DNA of 64,000 nt from Stereum hirsutum FP-91666 SS1 (lineage: Eukaryota; Basidiomycota; Agaricomycetes; Russulales; Stereaceae). Made by a program: the position numbers and the translations under genes. Shown here one piece after another: positions 1 through 11,280 of this stretch. The stretch covers positions 2,304,329 to 2,368,328 of the forward strand of contig NW_006763133.1 of assembly GCF_000264905.1 (NCBI RefSeq), in the 5' to 3' direction. Numbering within the stretch: position 1 is the first letter of the stretch; each line of letters begins with the position of its first letter. Under the pieces are notes generated by a model. That model ran no database searches and was not told the DNA's origin. It was given only the letters and a program-made list of their open reading frames with translations.

Positions 1-1
1 G

Positions 2-324
2 AGTGCGGAGGAGAAGGAGGAGATAGGGGAGTATATGGATGTTACGGAGGATGGATGCTTGACGTGAGTTTTTCGATTATCCCATTTCAAAGTTGAGCGA
101 AGTCGATGAGTTTTTGCGGATGAAGGTTCAAGGGATTTATGCAACTGTATGCATTGCAGACGCAGAACGACGAAGCGGAGACGTGGAAGGATTTGGTATG
201 TGTCCCTCTCACCGGACCTCTCGCGATCGAGTTCGAATTTATTGACGCAATTGTCTCACAATGGCATTGACAATGACAGGGCAAACACGGTTTCGATCGA
301 GCTCTCCGTCTTTCCTCGTCATGA
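2..324 (+). CDS. 3' end of an EF-hand-like protein (partial)
   Basis: Three exon pieces join into one open frame: 2-63, 126-195 and 280-324, with GT-AG introns at 64-125 and 196-279 and a TGA at 322-324. The joined tail contains a stretch resembling an EF-hand loop and its second helix (MDVTEDGCLTFKGFMQLY), followed by a conserved-looking ETWKDL segment. The loop is degenerate because position 12 is Gly rather than Glu, so calcium binding is uncertain. The 5' part of the gene lies outside the window. I do not recognise the full family. The tail converges on the methyltransferase gene that ends at 349. Confidence 0.5.
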
Positions 325-348
325 ACAACCATGATCACGTCGTACTAC

Positions 349-1212
349 TTACACTTTCCCCTGCCCCTTCTGCAACACCATCTTCCAAATCTCAATCCCC
401 TCCCACTCCTCCCTCGCCCACTCCAACCCCGTCTTCCCCATAGCCTTACACACCTTCCTCTGCGACACACGCTCGACAACGAAACCCCAGTCCGATCGCG
501 CTTCGGCGAGGGCAGCGTCGATGAGCGCAGGATCGCGTCGTTCGAGGCAGATGTAGACCGGAGGAAAACGAGTGGAGCGTTGTTGTTGGGAGGAGGCGAG
601 ACTGAGGGCGTGCAGGGTGCGGAGGAGGGGGGTGACTAGTTTGGGGGAATAGAGGGTATCGGAGGAGAGGATGAGATCGAACGGGGGACCGAGGAGGTCT
701 GTTTCATCTGACGGTAGAGGTACTTGTTCGTTTGAGTTTGATGAGGCAACTACGGAGGTATTGTCCCAGCTCCATTTGTCGGGCGGTACTGTCCAGTCGA
801 GTTCGCGGACTTGGATAGAGCCAGAGCTAGCGGATTCAGAGGGCGCGTTTTGGTGCACGTTGTAGCGGAGAACGGAGGAGATGACGTGGTGTGTGTCTGT
901 GGCGAGGACGTCGACGCCTATGGAGCTGAGAACGAGACTGAGAGCGGAGGAAGTATGATGGTATGCATTCGAAAAGAAAAGGACGAACGATGTGAGGCCG
1001 ATGCCTGCTCCGAGCTCGATTGCGCGAAGACGGGGAGTGCGACGTGTGGCGAGGGTCTGAGAGAGGAACGCAGCCATGAGCTGGCCGCCGAGCCAGAGGG
1101 CAGTGCCGTTGGATACGCCATCGTCGCGCTGAGCGAGGAGGAAGTCGTTGTCGTGGAAGGGGTAATGAAGAGAGTTAAGGTGCTTTGTGTGCTGAGCGGG
1201 GAGAGCGGCCAT
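349..1212 (-). CDS. METTL21-type protein lysine methyltransferase
   Basis: Single-exon gene of 287 residues starting at ATG 1212-1210. The frame stays open upstream, but the extra 80 codons are low-complexity Arg/Asp-rich sequence lying in the divergent promoter, so the internal start is preferred. AdoMet-binding motif I is ELGAGIGL at about residues 66-73. The DLILSSDTLY segment holds the D-x-x-Y motif typical of methyltransferase family 16 (METTL21/EFM-type), which methylates lysines on elongation factors and chaperones. The substrate cannot be read from the sequence. It is transcribed divergently from the RhoGEF gene, with about 160 bases between the two start codons. Confidence 0.75.
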   Translation of the reverse strand: MAALPAQHTKHLNSLHYPFHDNDFLLAQRDDGVSNGTALWLGGQLMAAFLSQTLATRRTPRLRAIELGAGIGLTSFVLFFSNAYHHTSSALSLVLSSIGVDVLATDTHHVISSVLRYNVHQNAPSESASSGSIQVRELDWTVPPDKWSWDNTSVVASSNSNEQVPLPSDETDLLGPPFDLILSSDTLYSPKLVTPLLRTLHALSLASSQQQRSTRFPPVYICLERRDPALIDAALAEARSDWGFVVERVSQRKVCKAMGKTGLEWAREEWEGIEIWKMVLQKGQGKV

Positions 1213-1372
1213 GGCTGTCGACGCGAGCTGCCACGAGGCCGCTGCCCTTTTCGTCCGCTCGCTCTCTCCTCTCCTCTCCCCGCCATCGCCATTGCCATCG
1301 TCCCCTTCCCCGCCCACGTCCTGCCGTCGTCGTCGTCGCTGTCGTCTCCACCGCTCACGCTGGCCGTCCGCC
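1213..1372. promoter_or_regulatory. Divergent promoter between methyltransferase and RhoGEF
   Basis: The 160 bases separate two opposite start codons (1212 on -, 1373 on +). The stretch is rich in C/T on the + strand, as is common just upstream of fungal start codons. No specific factor site is claimed. Confidence 0.4.
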
Positions 1373-4300
1373 ATGAAGGCCTTCTTCAACAGATTCAACA
1401 GAGCCCCAAAGGACAAGCTCTCAGACGGCAGCCCCAAGGACGCCGATGGCACTCGCCTGTACTCGAAAGAGAAGCTGCAGCTGCCTCCGCTCCCCGACTG
1501 GCCCCCTCAGCAACAGCAGCAGCGTCCAGGTGGGACTCCCTCCTCACTTGCTTCTACGAAGCCTCTTCCTGAGCTTTCGTCCCGACCGCTCCCTCCGATA
1601 GACGATCCTCCCTCTCCCTTCCCTGACTTTGGCTCTGTAAATACAACCCCAGACCGTCCCCCTCTCTCCGACGTCGCAGAGGAAGACCCCTCCGAAGCAA
1701 ACGTCTCCACCCGCACTTCCGCTGCAAAGCCACCAGCCGACCCTGACTCCACCGGTCGCAGTTCTCGCAAGGCCACCAATGGCAGCGTCAATACCTCGGG
1801 TGCCAACAGCGATATCCAGAAGAAAGTCGCCTTCATCTCTCCCCCACCCACTCCTTCAGGTCTTAATGCGACCCTCCCATCTGTCGCCGAATCTACCGCC
1901 GCCACGAAGACTCCTGTGTCGCGCTTCCAGGGAACGCACGGCAAGGATGCTCGTGGCTCTACCTCTTCTGCTGCCTCCGCTTCTCGAACAGACGTAGGCT
2001 CGACCTCCAAGGCAAGCATGAGCACCGCCAAGGGCGGCCCGACGTCGACGCGCTCAGCCACCTCTCCATTCCCCCAGAAGTCTGCCGGTGACGGCGCTTC
2101 CATCCACCCGTCCCTGCGCTCCAACACGCCCTTTTCCCAGAGATCAGGCGCCGCAAGCACGACCAACGTCGCACCCGCTGCCTCCTGGAGTGAAGCTACC
2201 GAGGAAGATCTTGTTTCTAATTTGGGCCCAAGGGAAAGAACAAGGCAGGAGGTGTTGTTCGAGATCGTCTGTAGCGAGGAGCGGTGAGTTGCCCGCAATT
2301 TATCCCGATATGTTCACCGTATTCACTCCGTCGCCATGCAGATATGTAGCCGAGCTGCTCAAGATGAAGGATACCTTCCTCGTGCCATTACTACATCCAT
2401 ACTCGACCTCACCCGTCGCTTCCCCCGGCCTCATGGATTACGAAGACTTCCCGCGCTTTGATTCCCCTGTAGAATCTTTGGATCATCTTCCCATCGCCTC
2501 CCGCTTTCTCTCTCCCCTTGGTTTCCGCTCAGATACCCCACCCGTCGCTGCCGCCGCCGACACCGCGTCCCGAAAAGATGACAAAGACGCGCCGACCATG
2601 GACGCCGAATCCATCAACTCCGAAGACGAAGACGACGACCAGATGGGCAAGGACTACCCCGGCTCTCGACGACCGACCGCGACCTCGCTCGCCGCAAAGC
2701 TGAACCACCCACGATCTCCGTACGGCTCGCCCAGCAAATCGGCCGGCAAAAACCCCATCGTGCCCTTCCCCTCGCGATCGCACCATTCCCTACCCCCGCC
2801 CCCACGGATGAATCCTACCGCGTCGACGCAGTCGCTCGGCCGTCAGTCGTTCGTCGGTCCCTCGCCGAATGCGGCAGAGAGGGACCGGGAGCGCAAGTCG
2901 ACGGCCACGCCTGCGTCGCGTGTGTTACGCAAGACGAAGAAGAGCCAGACGAAGGCGGACAATAATAATATCACTGCTAACGGGGGGATTTCTCCGAATC
3001 AGATCCCGGACGATCTGAGGCAGTGTTTGGAGACTATCGAGCGGAGTATATTGGACGGGCATTTGAAGTTGAGTGAGGGGCTTAGGAAGCGATATGACGA
3101 GCAGTATCCGCTCGTGCGATCGTTGGCCGATGTCTTTGTTGCCAACGTACGTCGCTCTCGTTCCTCTCTCTCGTCTGTATGTGTCTCCTCATGCGCGTAC
3201 TTGCCATAGTCCAACATCCTTCGTGGCTATGCGGACTACGTCCTACACCTCGAACGCGCCCTCGAGCAGGTCGACGACTGCATGAACACCGTCAGCTCAA
3301 AGAAGCCAAAGAAACAAGACGCCGACGAATGGTCCAAAGTCTGCGCCTTCCTCCAACGGCTCGAACTCGACGCAGGCGAGAAGGGCGAAACAGGCCTGGC
3401 CATCTCGCTCTCGAAACCGTTCCAGCGTCTGCTCAAATACCCCCTCCTCTTCCAGAACCTGCTCTTCCACACCGATCCCTCCACGTTCGAGTACGAGAGC
3501 ACGTTGCAGATGGTGGCGGAGGTGGAGACGATCGTGCGTTCGATCGAGGACGAGAAGATACAGAAGGAGGAAAGGGATAAGACGAGAGACGTGTTTGCGA
3601 GGATTGAAGGGCTCGATAAGGTCAAGCAGCTCGCTGTGCCGAAACCGTCGAGAGTCCTCGTCGAAGAGCGGATGTACGTCGCCTCGCCGGGCGAGATGGT
3701 CGCCACCAAGTCGTCGCCGCCGCCGGTCTCGAACGGGACCGCGAAGAACGTGAAGGGGAAGACGTCCCTGAAGCGTCTGAGCGACGCGCTGCAGCCCGGG
3801 TCGAGCGGCGTGGGCGGGAAGAAGGATCTCTGGTTGGTGATCTTTAATGATGTGGTGTTGAAGTGCCAGAGGACGGGGACGACGTCGTTGCCGCTCGGCG
3901 GGGCGTACAATTCGAGGGCGAATTCGATGCCGGAGTTGCAGGGGAAGCCGAAGTATGCGAGTACGGGGCGGAGGAACTCGCATACGAGGCCAAGGAATAT
4001 GTATAAGTTCCTCAAGGTCGGTTTTCTCTTTTCTTTTCTTTCGGGTCGTTTGTGCAGAGTCTGGTTGTTCATTTTCGAGTCTTTGTGATAGATCGAAAAC
4101 TGGACTATCGATGTGGCGCAACCACGTCAAGGGGCGGTGACGATGGAAGAGTAGGCTTTCTGCTATTTCTGCACTTCACGCAACCTTTCTGACAGCCATG
4201 ATAATAATCTCAGGGTCGCCCGTTCACGATCACACATCCACACCTCCATCCAACCCCGAATAATCCCCATGCCAGAGGACGACGAGGACGGTGGGGTAGA

Positions 4301-4856
4301 ATCAGACGACTCCGACCGCAAGTCCAAGATGTCCTTCTCATACTGGGGCGCAGACAAGGTGACGCTCCAAAAGCCGGTCATGAAGGCGAAACCGCCCGTC
4401 GGCAGCGGCACGCGACGACCGGGCTCGTCTACGCCGTCTGGGTATAACAGGGAATCGTCGGCGAACGCGAAGTTTGGTACGAGGCTCGTGTCGAATGAGA
4501 TTCCGAGCGGCGGCGGACATGGCGTGAGTCGGCCTGCGAGTCGGAGGACGGGGGCGTCGGGGACGCCGTCTAGTCGTCGGGGCGTCGCGTCGGACGAGGG
4601 TCATACAGTCCGGGTCACCACGACCACGACGACCACGACTACGACGACAACGAAGCCGGCGTGGAATAGTACGAGGGCGACGGCTACGCCGACGCCGATG
4701 GCGAAGAGGACGAGGAATGTGTCGCAGGGGAGTGCGGCGACGAGGGCGACGACGACGTCGAATAAGATGTTGGCGAGTCCGGCGCCGTCGGAGGATTCTG
4801 GAGTGGGTCTTTATCGACAGATGATGGCGCAGGATCCATCGCTGAACGCTGTCTGA
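1373..4856 (+). CDS. Rho guanine nucleotide exchange factor (DH-PH)
   Basis: Five exons: 1373-2283, 2342-3146, 3210-4016, 4092-4150 and 4214-4856, giving 1074 residues. The N-terminal 290 or so residues are low-complexity Ser/Pro/Thr, probably disordered and phosphorylated. The DH domain begins near residue 292 (EVLFEIVCSEERYVAELLKM). It is interrupted by a Ser/Pro-rich insert of about 200 residues and resumes with PFQRLLKYPLLFQNLL, the conserved DH helix that contacts the GTPase. A PH-like segment follows (LWLVIFNDVVLKC), also split by inserts and two introns, with FSYWGADKVTLQ in its C-terminal part. The last 150 residues are Thr/Arg/Ser-rich, including a run of Thr near 4617-4655. The protein should activate a Rho/Cdc42-family GTPase at the cell cortex; which one cannot be told. 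Confidence 0.85.
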
Positions 4857-6052
4857 AGTCTTAGATCGTTTTCGCAACCACCTATCGCTCCGTCTTCCTT
4901 TTTCTTGCATGATGCTCGTACGCCTATACCTTGTCAATCACGATTCTCTCCCCTGACAGTTGGATCCCTCCGTTCTTGATGACCGCTATTACACTTACAC
5001 TCTCCTTGCTCCTGCTCCCTTTTTTTCACGTTCGCACGCACCGTATCGTATCGTACTATCTTCTCTCCGCTTTTCTCTTTCTCTACCATATGCATGCTTT
5101 CCTCTCTTCTGTTCCCTCTCTCTCTCTGAATCTCTCTTTATTGGTCAATGCATCATTTCCTCATCCTCATCCCCCTCTCTCTCTTTCCCTCAGTTTTCAG
5201 TTTTTCAGCTTTTTGTTTCAGTCCTGCTCGTTGTCTGAATCGTCAAGGATCATTTTCTTTATATCTCTTCGTTACTTCTCGTATCAGTACCTACCTTTTT
5301 CCTCTTCCTCTCTTTTACCCTTTGTTTTTGCGCGATACCATCCATCCATACGTCTTTTGCATGCTGTCAGCCTCTCGCCTCGCCTTGTCTCGCCTTGTCA
5401 TGGGAACTCTTTGTTATCTTCTGTTTTTAGTATGGCCCTTTTCCCCTTTCACATTTGCTGATCATACCGTCGTCCGAGGCAACCTCACACTCACGCTCAC
5501 TCACTCCGTTCCTCTTTTTTCCACTTTCACGTTTGTTCTCTCGCTCGCTCGGTTGGTTGGTTGGTTGGTCGGGTTTTTTGTTGACGTGACGCTTGACTCT
5601 CTATGATGGTGAACCGAATCACACATCTCTGCTGCTCCGAATCTCCAAACCTCAGTCGCGTCGCTCGAATTGTTGCCTGATCGAACCCGTTTGAGTGATC
5701 TTATCAGTGGCTTTCTTATGTTTGCCCTCGAACTGAACTGAACGGTCGAACGACTTTCGATTCCTGTTATTGTCACGGCGCTATATTCTTTTCTCATTCC
5801 CTCCCCGGGCCCTCTTTCACTCGTTCCAGCGCGCACCCAAAGTTTAATGTATACACCCGCCTCTAGCTCTATTATTTCAGTACTGGACCTATATAGATAG
5901 ACATATCGTATCTTTCGTACCCACAACAACAATGACGACGACGAATTTTTTCACTGTACAACCATAATCATCGCATACTGCTTTCTGCTCTTTCCCTCTT
6001 ACTCTTCCCCTCTTCCCTGCTCTTCCCGCTCCTCCCTATTCCGCGCCCTGCC
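4857..6052. other. Pyrimidine-rich intergenic region
   Basis: About 1.2 kb between the convergent RhoGEF and asparagine synthetase genes. From about 4980 to 5560 the + strand is strongly C/T-biased with repeated TCTCTCTC and CTTTTT tracts. Open frames here are artefacts of that bias and encode only Ser/Leu/Phe/Pro-rich strings. No gene is supported. Confidence 0.7.
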
Positions 6053-8525
6053 TCATTCTTCGCTCGCGCCATAAGCGGCGGCATGGATGCTGACGCTCCT
6101 GCCGCTCGGGTCTGCCGCGCAGCCCCAGTCGCCTCGGGGGACCCACCTACGATAATACACGTATAAGATTTGTTAGCGTTCGGTATTCGGTATTTAGTGT
6201 TATATAAAAGATAGATCGACAAGCTCGTTCATCGATAATGGAATGAGATGAGTTTGAATCGGTCATGGTTGATTGGGTGGGAAGGAATGATGGGTGATGC
6301 GAAAGAGCTGAGGTGAAGGGTACTGACCTGACGGCGGTGCTGGCAGCCGCTTCTGACGGGAAGAGACCGTCGAAGATGTCACGGATGAAGTACGCCTCTT
6401 TCGTCGTCGGGACGTCTTGGGGCCAGCGTTCTGAGGCTTTGGCGAAGGCTGCGTCTGAGACGGCGTGTTCGGCTTGGTCTTTCATGCTGTTGGCAGGAGG
6501 GAGGGTCAGTTTTGGGAGCCGAGACGAGACGAAAGAGGAGAGGGGAGGGGAAGAGGAGAGGGGAGTGGTAAGGGAGGCAGGTGAGCGTACCCGTCGATCC
6601 AGGAGTATCCGACGCCGTCTGAGAATTGCTCCTTTTGTCTCCAGAGGATGGACCGTGGGAGGTATGGCTTGCCGTCCGGTGAGATGTCGAAAGCTTTGCG
6701 GATGATGTACTGTAAACGATGACATGATGAGCGACGGGTGATCATGAATAAGGAAATAAGGCGCTCTACCTTCTCCATCTTCGGGCAACCGTCCTCGTCA
6801 ACTTCTTGTGAAGAGCCCTTGCTGAACATTTTCTCTTCGGGGTTGATGTTCATCGCAACCTCCAAGAAGTCCTTGTCCAAGAATGGCACACGAGCTTCGA
6901 GACCCCAAGCCATTGTGGACCTTGACAACAATAATGATCAGCTTTTCAGAGTGTATGCCCGAGTATGGTTGTGACCTCACTTGTTGGCACGCAAACAATC
7001 GGATGTGTGGAGGTTCTTGACTCTCTTAACGCACTCTTGGTGGAGCGACTTCGCGTCTGGGGCGGCGTGGAAGTACAGATAACCTAGAGCACACATACGC
7101 ACCACGAGTTCATTCGGACGAACACTGGGACATGATACGGAGAATAAGACGTACCACCGAAGATTTCATCGCTCCCCTCGCCACTCAGCACCATCTTCAC
7201 ACCCATAGCCTTGATCTTGCGACTGAGGAGGTACATAGGCGTGCTCGCACGGACGGTCGTGACGTCGTAGGTCTCGAGGTGGTAGATCACGTCCGGAATC
7301 GCGTCGAGACCTTCCTGGACGGTGAAGACGTATTCGTGGTGGATCGTGCCAAGGTAGTGAGCGGCCTTGCGTGCAGCGATAAGATCGGGAGAGTTCTCTA
7401 GACCGATGGAGAATGAGTGCAATTGTGGCCACGATGCGATGGTCACTAACATACGGGCATGTCAGAGACGCGGTCAGAGTCAGTCAAGTTGAGCCATGAT
7501 AACGGTAGTGTGGTACGTACGATCTTCGTTGATGGGGCCGTTCATGGGAGGAGTAGCGGGACCGTTAGCGATCTCTGAGAGCCTCTTCTGACGAGCGACA
7601 TGTTGAGCAAGCGCAACCTTCTCGGTCTCCCGGGCGGCGATAGCAGCGATGAGACTGCTGTCCAGACCACCACTCAGCAAAACACCGTACGGAACCTCAG
7701 ACATCAGTCGTTTCCGAACAGCAGCCTCGAGTGTCTCGCGCAACAACGTCAGGTCGGCTTTCGTCGTAGGTATCGGTGCCTCTGGGCCCTCGGAGTCGCC
7801 GTCCCACCATGTTGGCTCGAAGTAACGCGTCGTGGAGTTATCCTGGCTGTCGTAGACGTGGCCGGGAGGGAAGGAGATGATTTTGTCGCACTCTTCGACG
7901 AGGGTCTTGAGCTCGGAGGAGAAGTAAGTCGCGCCGGGTCGTTTGGAGGACCAGCCTTGGTAAAGGGTGGTGATACCGATGGGGTCGCGTGCAGCGATGA
8001 TGCGAGGAGGCTCTACGGATTCGTCGAGGAGGGCGAATGAAAACATGCCGTCGAGCATGTTGACAAGATCCTTGCCATGTTTTTGATACTAACGGGTTCA
8101 AGGTGAGAAAGATAGACGAGTGTGCATGACTCTGAGGAGGGCGTACGAGTGGAATGATGACTTCACAATCCGAGTGGGTCTTGAATTTGTATCCAGCTCC
8201 GGCAGCAGCACGAAGCTTGACATGGTTGTAGATCTCGCCGTTCACAGCGAGGATAGTCTTCTTGTCGTCGCTTACGAGCGGCTGAGCACCAGTGTCTACA
8301 GACCATTATCCCAAGATATGAGTGCAATCGTAGAAGAAAAAAGACATGAATTTACGGACCGACACCGACGATGGCCAAACGTTCGTGGACGAGAATACTC
8401 TGCTTTCCGACGTAACAGCCCGACCAATCCGGGCCACGGTGGCGCTGCCTCTTCGAGAGTGCGAGGAAATGAGAACGCTCGGCGCCGGGCTGTTCGATGC
8501 CGTGAACTGCAAGGATGCCACACAT
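6053..8525 (-). CDS. ASN1: Asparagine synthetase (glutamine-hydrolysing)
   Basis: Nine exons in reading order: 8360-8525, 8147-8295, 7521-8088, 7155-7445, 6981-7083, 6770-6920, 6591-6709, 6328-6486 and 6053-6146. They make 599 residues, close to the family's usual length. The N-terminus MCGILAVHG exposes Cys2, the glutaminase nucleophile. GEIYNH and the downstream KTHSDCEVI segment belong to the Ntn glutaminase domain. The PP-loop SGGLDSS of the ATP-pyrophosphatase domain follows, then [11 protein letters not shown] and the C-terminal [16 protein letters not shown]. The enzyme makes asparagine and glutamate from aspartate, glutamine and ATP in the cytosol. All intron phases agree, so the gene looks intact. 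Confidence 0.96.
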
Positions 8526-8822
8526 TGTTGGGGATAGTAGAGAGAGGTGTGAAGCAGCGTTTCGCTGGCGAGACGGGTTCTTAACGGACAACTTTCAGAA
8601 TTTGTTGACTCGACCAGAAACTGCAAGACTGAAGATTAGATTAGATATTATTCCGCCGCCGATCTCCCGGCCGCGCAATGCCGATGCGATCATCCTTTTG
8701 CCATTGCCAATTCCCGTGTTCAAAGCGTCGCTTTCCTTTCCGGTCCTCTATGATTGGTCGTGTCAAGACGAGGGACCTCAATATATCTCGCAAAAATTAT
8801 CACAGAGGAAATGGTGATTCAA
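8526..8822. promoter_or_regulatory. Upstream region of asparagine synthetase
   Basis: About 300 bases between the asparagine synthetase start codon and the first MITE copy. It must hold the promoter. I see no specific motif that I can defend. Confidence 0.3.
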
Positions 8823-8824
8823 TA

Positions 8825-9233
8825 GGGCATATATGTAGTGGTTCACATCAGTTTCGTTCATCATGCTGAGAGCGAAAAGTGTGAACTCGAAATCTCGGAT
8901 GTGGTGCTAGATATAATACTCAGTTCACACTGAGTTTGAGTACTCGAGACGGATCTATTCCTGCTGGCATCCCCTTTTTCCTTACTGATGGCCTCTGATG
9001 CCTCGATTTTTCCGGATGCTACCGTACCTGGGCCTCCTGCGATAGTGTCTGTGCCGTTTTGAGACACGACAACGAACATGGAGAGGTAGGAGGGATGCCA
9101 CTCTCGCGTCAAGTTTACCCTGAATGTGAATTGAGCTTTGATGCTCCAACGGGACAATATTGCGAAGTGTTGAACCCGTCACGGGTTTAGTTTACATCGC
9201 CAAAACACGATGTGAACCACTACATATATGCCC
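8825..9233 (-). mobile_element. MITE copy 1 (TA-flanked, long TIRs)
   Basis: A 409-base element bounded by terminal inverted repeats beginning GGGCATATATGTAGTGG and ending with their complement. It is flanked by TA on both sides (8823-8824 and 9234-9235), the target duplication expected of Tc1/mariner-type transposition. It has no transposase; the 66-codon open frame inside is not recognisable. It is nearly identical to copy 2 but inverted. Strand is assigned arbitrarily, relative to copy 2. Confidence 0.9.
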
Positions 9234-9287
9234 TAGTAGCTGTACTTGAATGAATGTAGTACACATATTGTTTTTGTCCTCGTATTA

Positions 9288-9699
9288 GGGCATATATGTA
9301 GTGGTTCACATCGTGTTTTGGCGATGTAAACTAAACCCGTGACGGGTTCAACACTTCGCAATATTGTCCCGTTGGAGCATCAAAGCTCAATTCACATTCA
9401 GGGTAAACTTGACGCGAGAGTGGCATCCCTCCTACCTCTCCATGTTCGTTGTCATGTCTCAAAACGGCACAGACACTATCGCAGGAGGCCCAGGTACGGT
9501 AGCATCCGGAAAAATCGAGGCATCAGAGGCCATCAGTAAGGAAAAAGGGGATGCCAGCAGGAATAGATCCGTCTCGAGTACTCAAACTCAGTGTGAACTG
9601 AGTATTATATCTAGCACCACATCCGAGATTTCGAGTTCACACTTTTCGCTCTCAGCATGCCAATGAACGAAACTGATGTGAACCACTACATATATGCCC
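9288..9699 (+). mobile_element. MITE copy 2 (inverted twin of copy 1)
   Basis: A 412-base element with the same terminal repeats and TA flanks (9286-9287 and 9700-9701). Differences from copy 1 that I could see include one transition (GTTGTCATG versus GTTGTCGTG) and a small insertion near 9660 (CATGCCAATG versus CATGATG), which accounts for the 3-base length difference. The near identity implies recent transposition or recent inverted duplication. Confidence 0.9.
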
Positions 9700-9754
9700 T
9701 ACTGTCCGTACATTATCTACGATGTTTGAGCTTAACGGACTCAGACGGCCCCAT

Positions 9755-11280
9755 TTACACAACAGCATCAATCTTCGTCGCATCTTCCGGCGAAAGGATC
9801 AAGTCACCAGCTGCGAGATTCTCGACTAAACGCGCCTTATTCCTGCACATCACCGTCGCGACAACCACATTATGTATCTCAGAGATCCATTCATGGATGG
9901 AGTGAAATCACGTACGAAGATCCAGGGAGCGGAATGACGTGCGGTCCTCGTGAAGCAACCCAGGCGAGGCAGACTTGACCAAGAGTGACCTAGAAATCAT
10001 GACGGGCGTAATGTAAATTTAATAGGTCAAAATTCATCCTTCAAATAGACGAATTCAACTTGCCTGAAGCTTCGATGCAATTTCGTCCAAGACCTTCACC
10101 AAGCCTGGGTTGCGCTCTTTGTTCAGTAGCGCACCGCCTCCGACGGGTCTATAACGAGGTGCCACGAGATGGACAATGATGGGCTTTTAGTCACATATTG
10201 CTTGGGATGTAAACTCACGAGTAGGCTACGACCGCGATCTTGAGCTCACGGCAAGTCTCAATAACGTCCTTGATCTTCGGTGGGTAAACCCACGGGCTGA
10301 TTTCGACTTCCACAAAGGAGACCGCGACGATCTATATTGCAACAGTCAATAGCCATCGTTCAAGAGGTGGTTCAGAATTCGTCGAGTATGCAGTAAATAC
10401 TGACCTTGTTCGCGCGCTTGATCTGTTCCGCAGTGACCTCCGATAATCCGACATGGTCGAACTTACCCTCTGCGACGAAACCTGCGAGTGTACGCATCTG
10501 GTCCTCGATCTCGTACTTCTCGTCCACACGGGCACATTCAAAGTGGTCCAGCCTTTTCGTGCCGCGGAGTTTGGAGTTAATACCGTCGACGCTTTGTCTA
10601 AGATTCTCTGGGCTGGGTAGATGTTCATTTAGGTGAGTTGGCCGATGACTGCGTCGGCAGAGGCTGAGAGATGGGAAATACTCACGATGCATCGCGCTCG
10701 AGCCTATCTGGCTTGGAGCCTCCCTAAGAGAACGTCTCAGCCACTCGATATATTACGCGGAGGGATACTAATGCGTGAGAAGCTTCAAACCTTGACGGAC
10801 AAGAACGCCTTATCCACATACGACGGATATTTTTCAAAGAATCTCGCGACGAGCTCTACATTGGCCGTGCGAGGGTTGATGCCATAGAACTCGCCTACAA
10901 AGGAATGGTTCATACGTTCACGATTAAGGTTCGTTGATGTTTGTATCCCGTTAGTGATACCCACTGCTGTTGAGCAACATCTTAGCACCCGCAGGCAAAC
11001 TGTCCAAGCCCGTTTTGATGGCCTCGAAAGCGACTTCGTCAGAGACTGGGTCAGGTCTCCATCTGTCGTGAGAACGAAGCGCAGTGTTACTGGGGATGCC
11101 ACACCGAGAAGGAGTAAAACCGCACGTCATTCGCATGAGCCCATGCTTTACGAAGATCGACATCAGCCTCCAGAGTTTTGCTATCAGCAAGAAGTTGAAG
11201 TTGATACTCACCCCTATCCTCGCCACAGCGATGTTCGAGGCGGTCCCACCCAAGTTGACTGTGTTGTGAAGTTGAAGCAT
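9755..11280 (-). CDS. Aldo/keto reductase, pyridoxal reductase-like
   Basis: Ten exons in reading order: 11212-11280, 11126-11145, 10965-11062, 10791-10894, 10686-10723, 10405-10612, 10219-10331, 10064-10148, 9916-9989 and 9755-9842, giving 298 residues. The second exon is only 20 bases. The eighth is followed by a GC-AG intron (CAG then GCAAGT). Recognisable parts are the N-terminal GGTASNIAVARIGHGLM, the catalytic Tyr in EFYG, the catalytic Lys in FLSVK, GTKRLDHFECARVD, EGKFDHVGLSE, VEVEISPW and the NADPH-binding tail IPLPGSSNKARLVENL. The fold and best match are the AKR8-type pyridoxal reductases, which reduce aldehydes such as pyridoxal with NADPH. The substrate is an inference. Confidence 0.9.

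Larger units (their letters stand above)
8823..9701. repeat. Large inverted repeat formed by two MITEs
   Basis: The two MITE copies face each other as arms of about 410 bases around a spacer of about 50 bases (9236-9285) that is unrelated to them. Because each MITE also has its own inverted ends, many alternative hairpins are possible. The palindrome lies between the asparagine synthetase promoter and the 3' end of the aldo/keto reductase gene. Confidence 0.9.

Noticed and set aside
64..96. Alternative 33-base first intron for the EF-hand-like gene
   Set aside because: It gives an open frame but is shorter than local introns. The 62-base intron ending at 125 gives a more protein-like sequence and continues in frame through the next intron.
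1507..2298. Long antisense frame opposite RhoGEF exon 1
   Set aside because: It is a shadow of the Ser/Pro-rich coding sequence on the + strand. The DH domain and intron phases support the + strand gene.
8982..9182. 66-codon open frame present in mirrored form in both MITE copies (also 9339-9539)
   Set aside because: The frames are duplicated only because the elements are duplicated. There is no start context, no family match and no conservation in the older copy.
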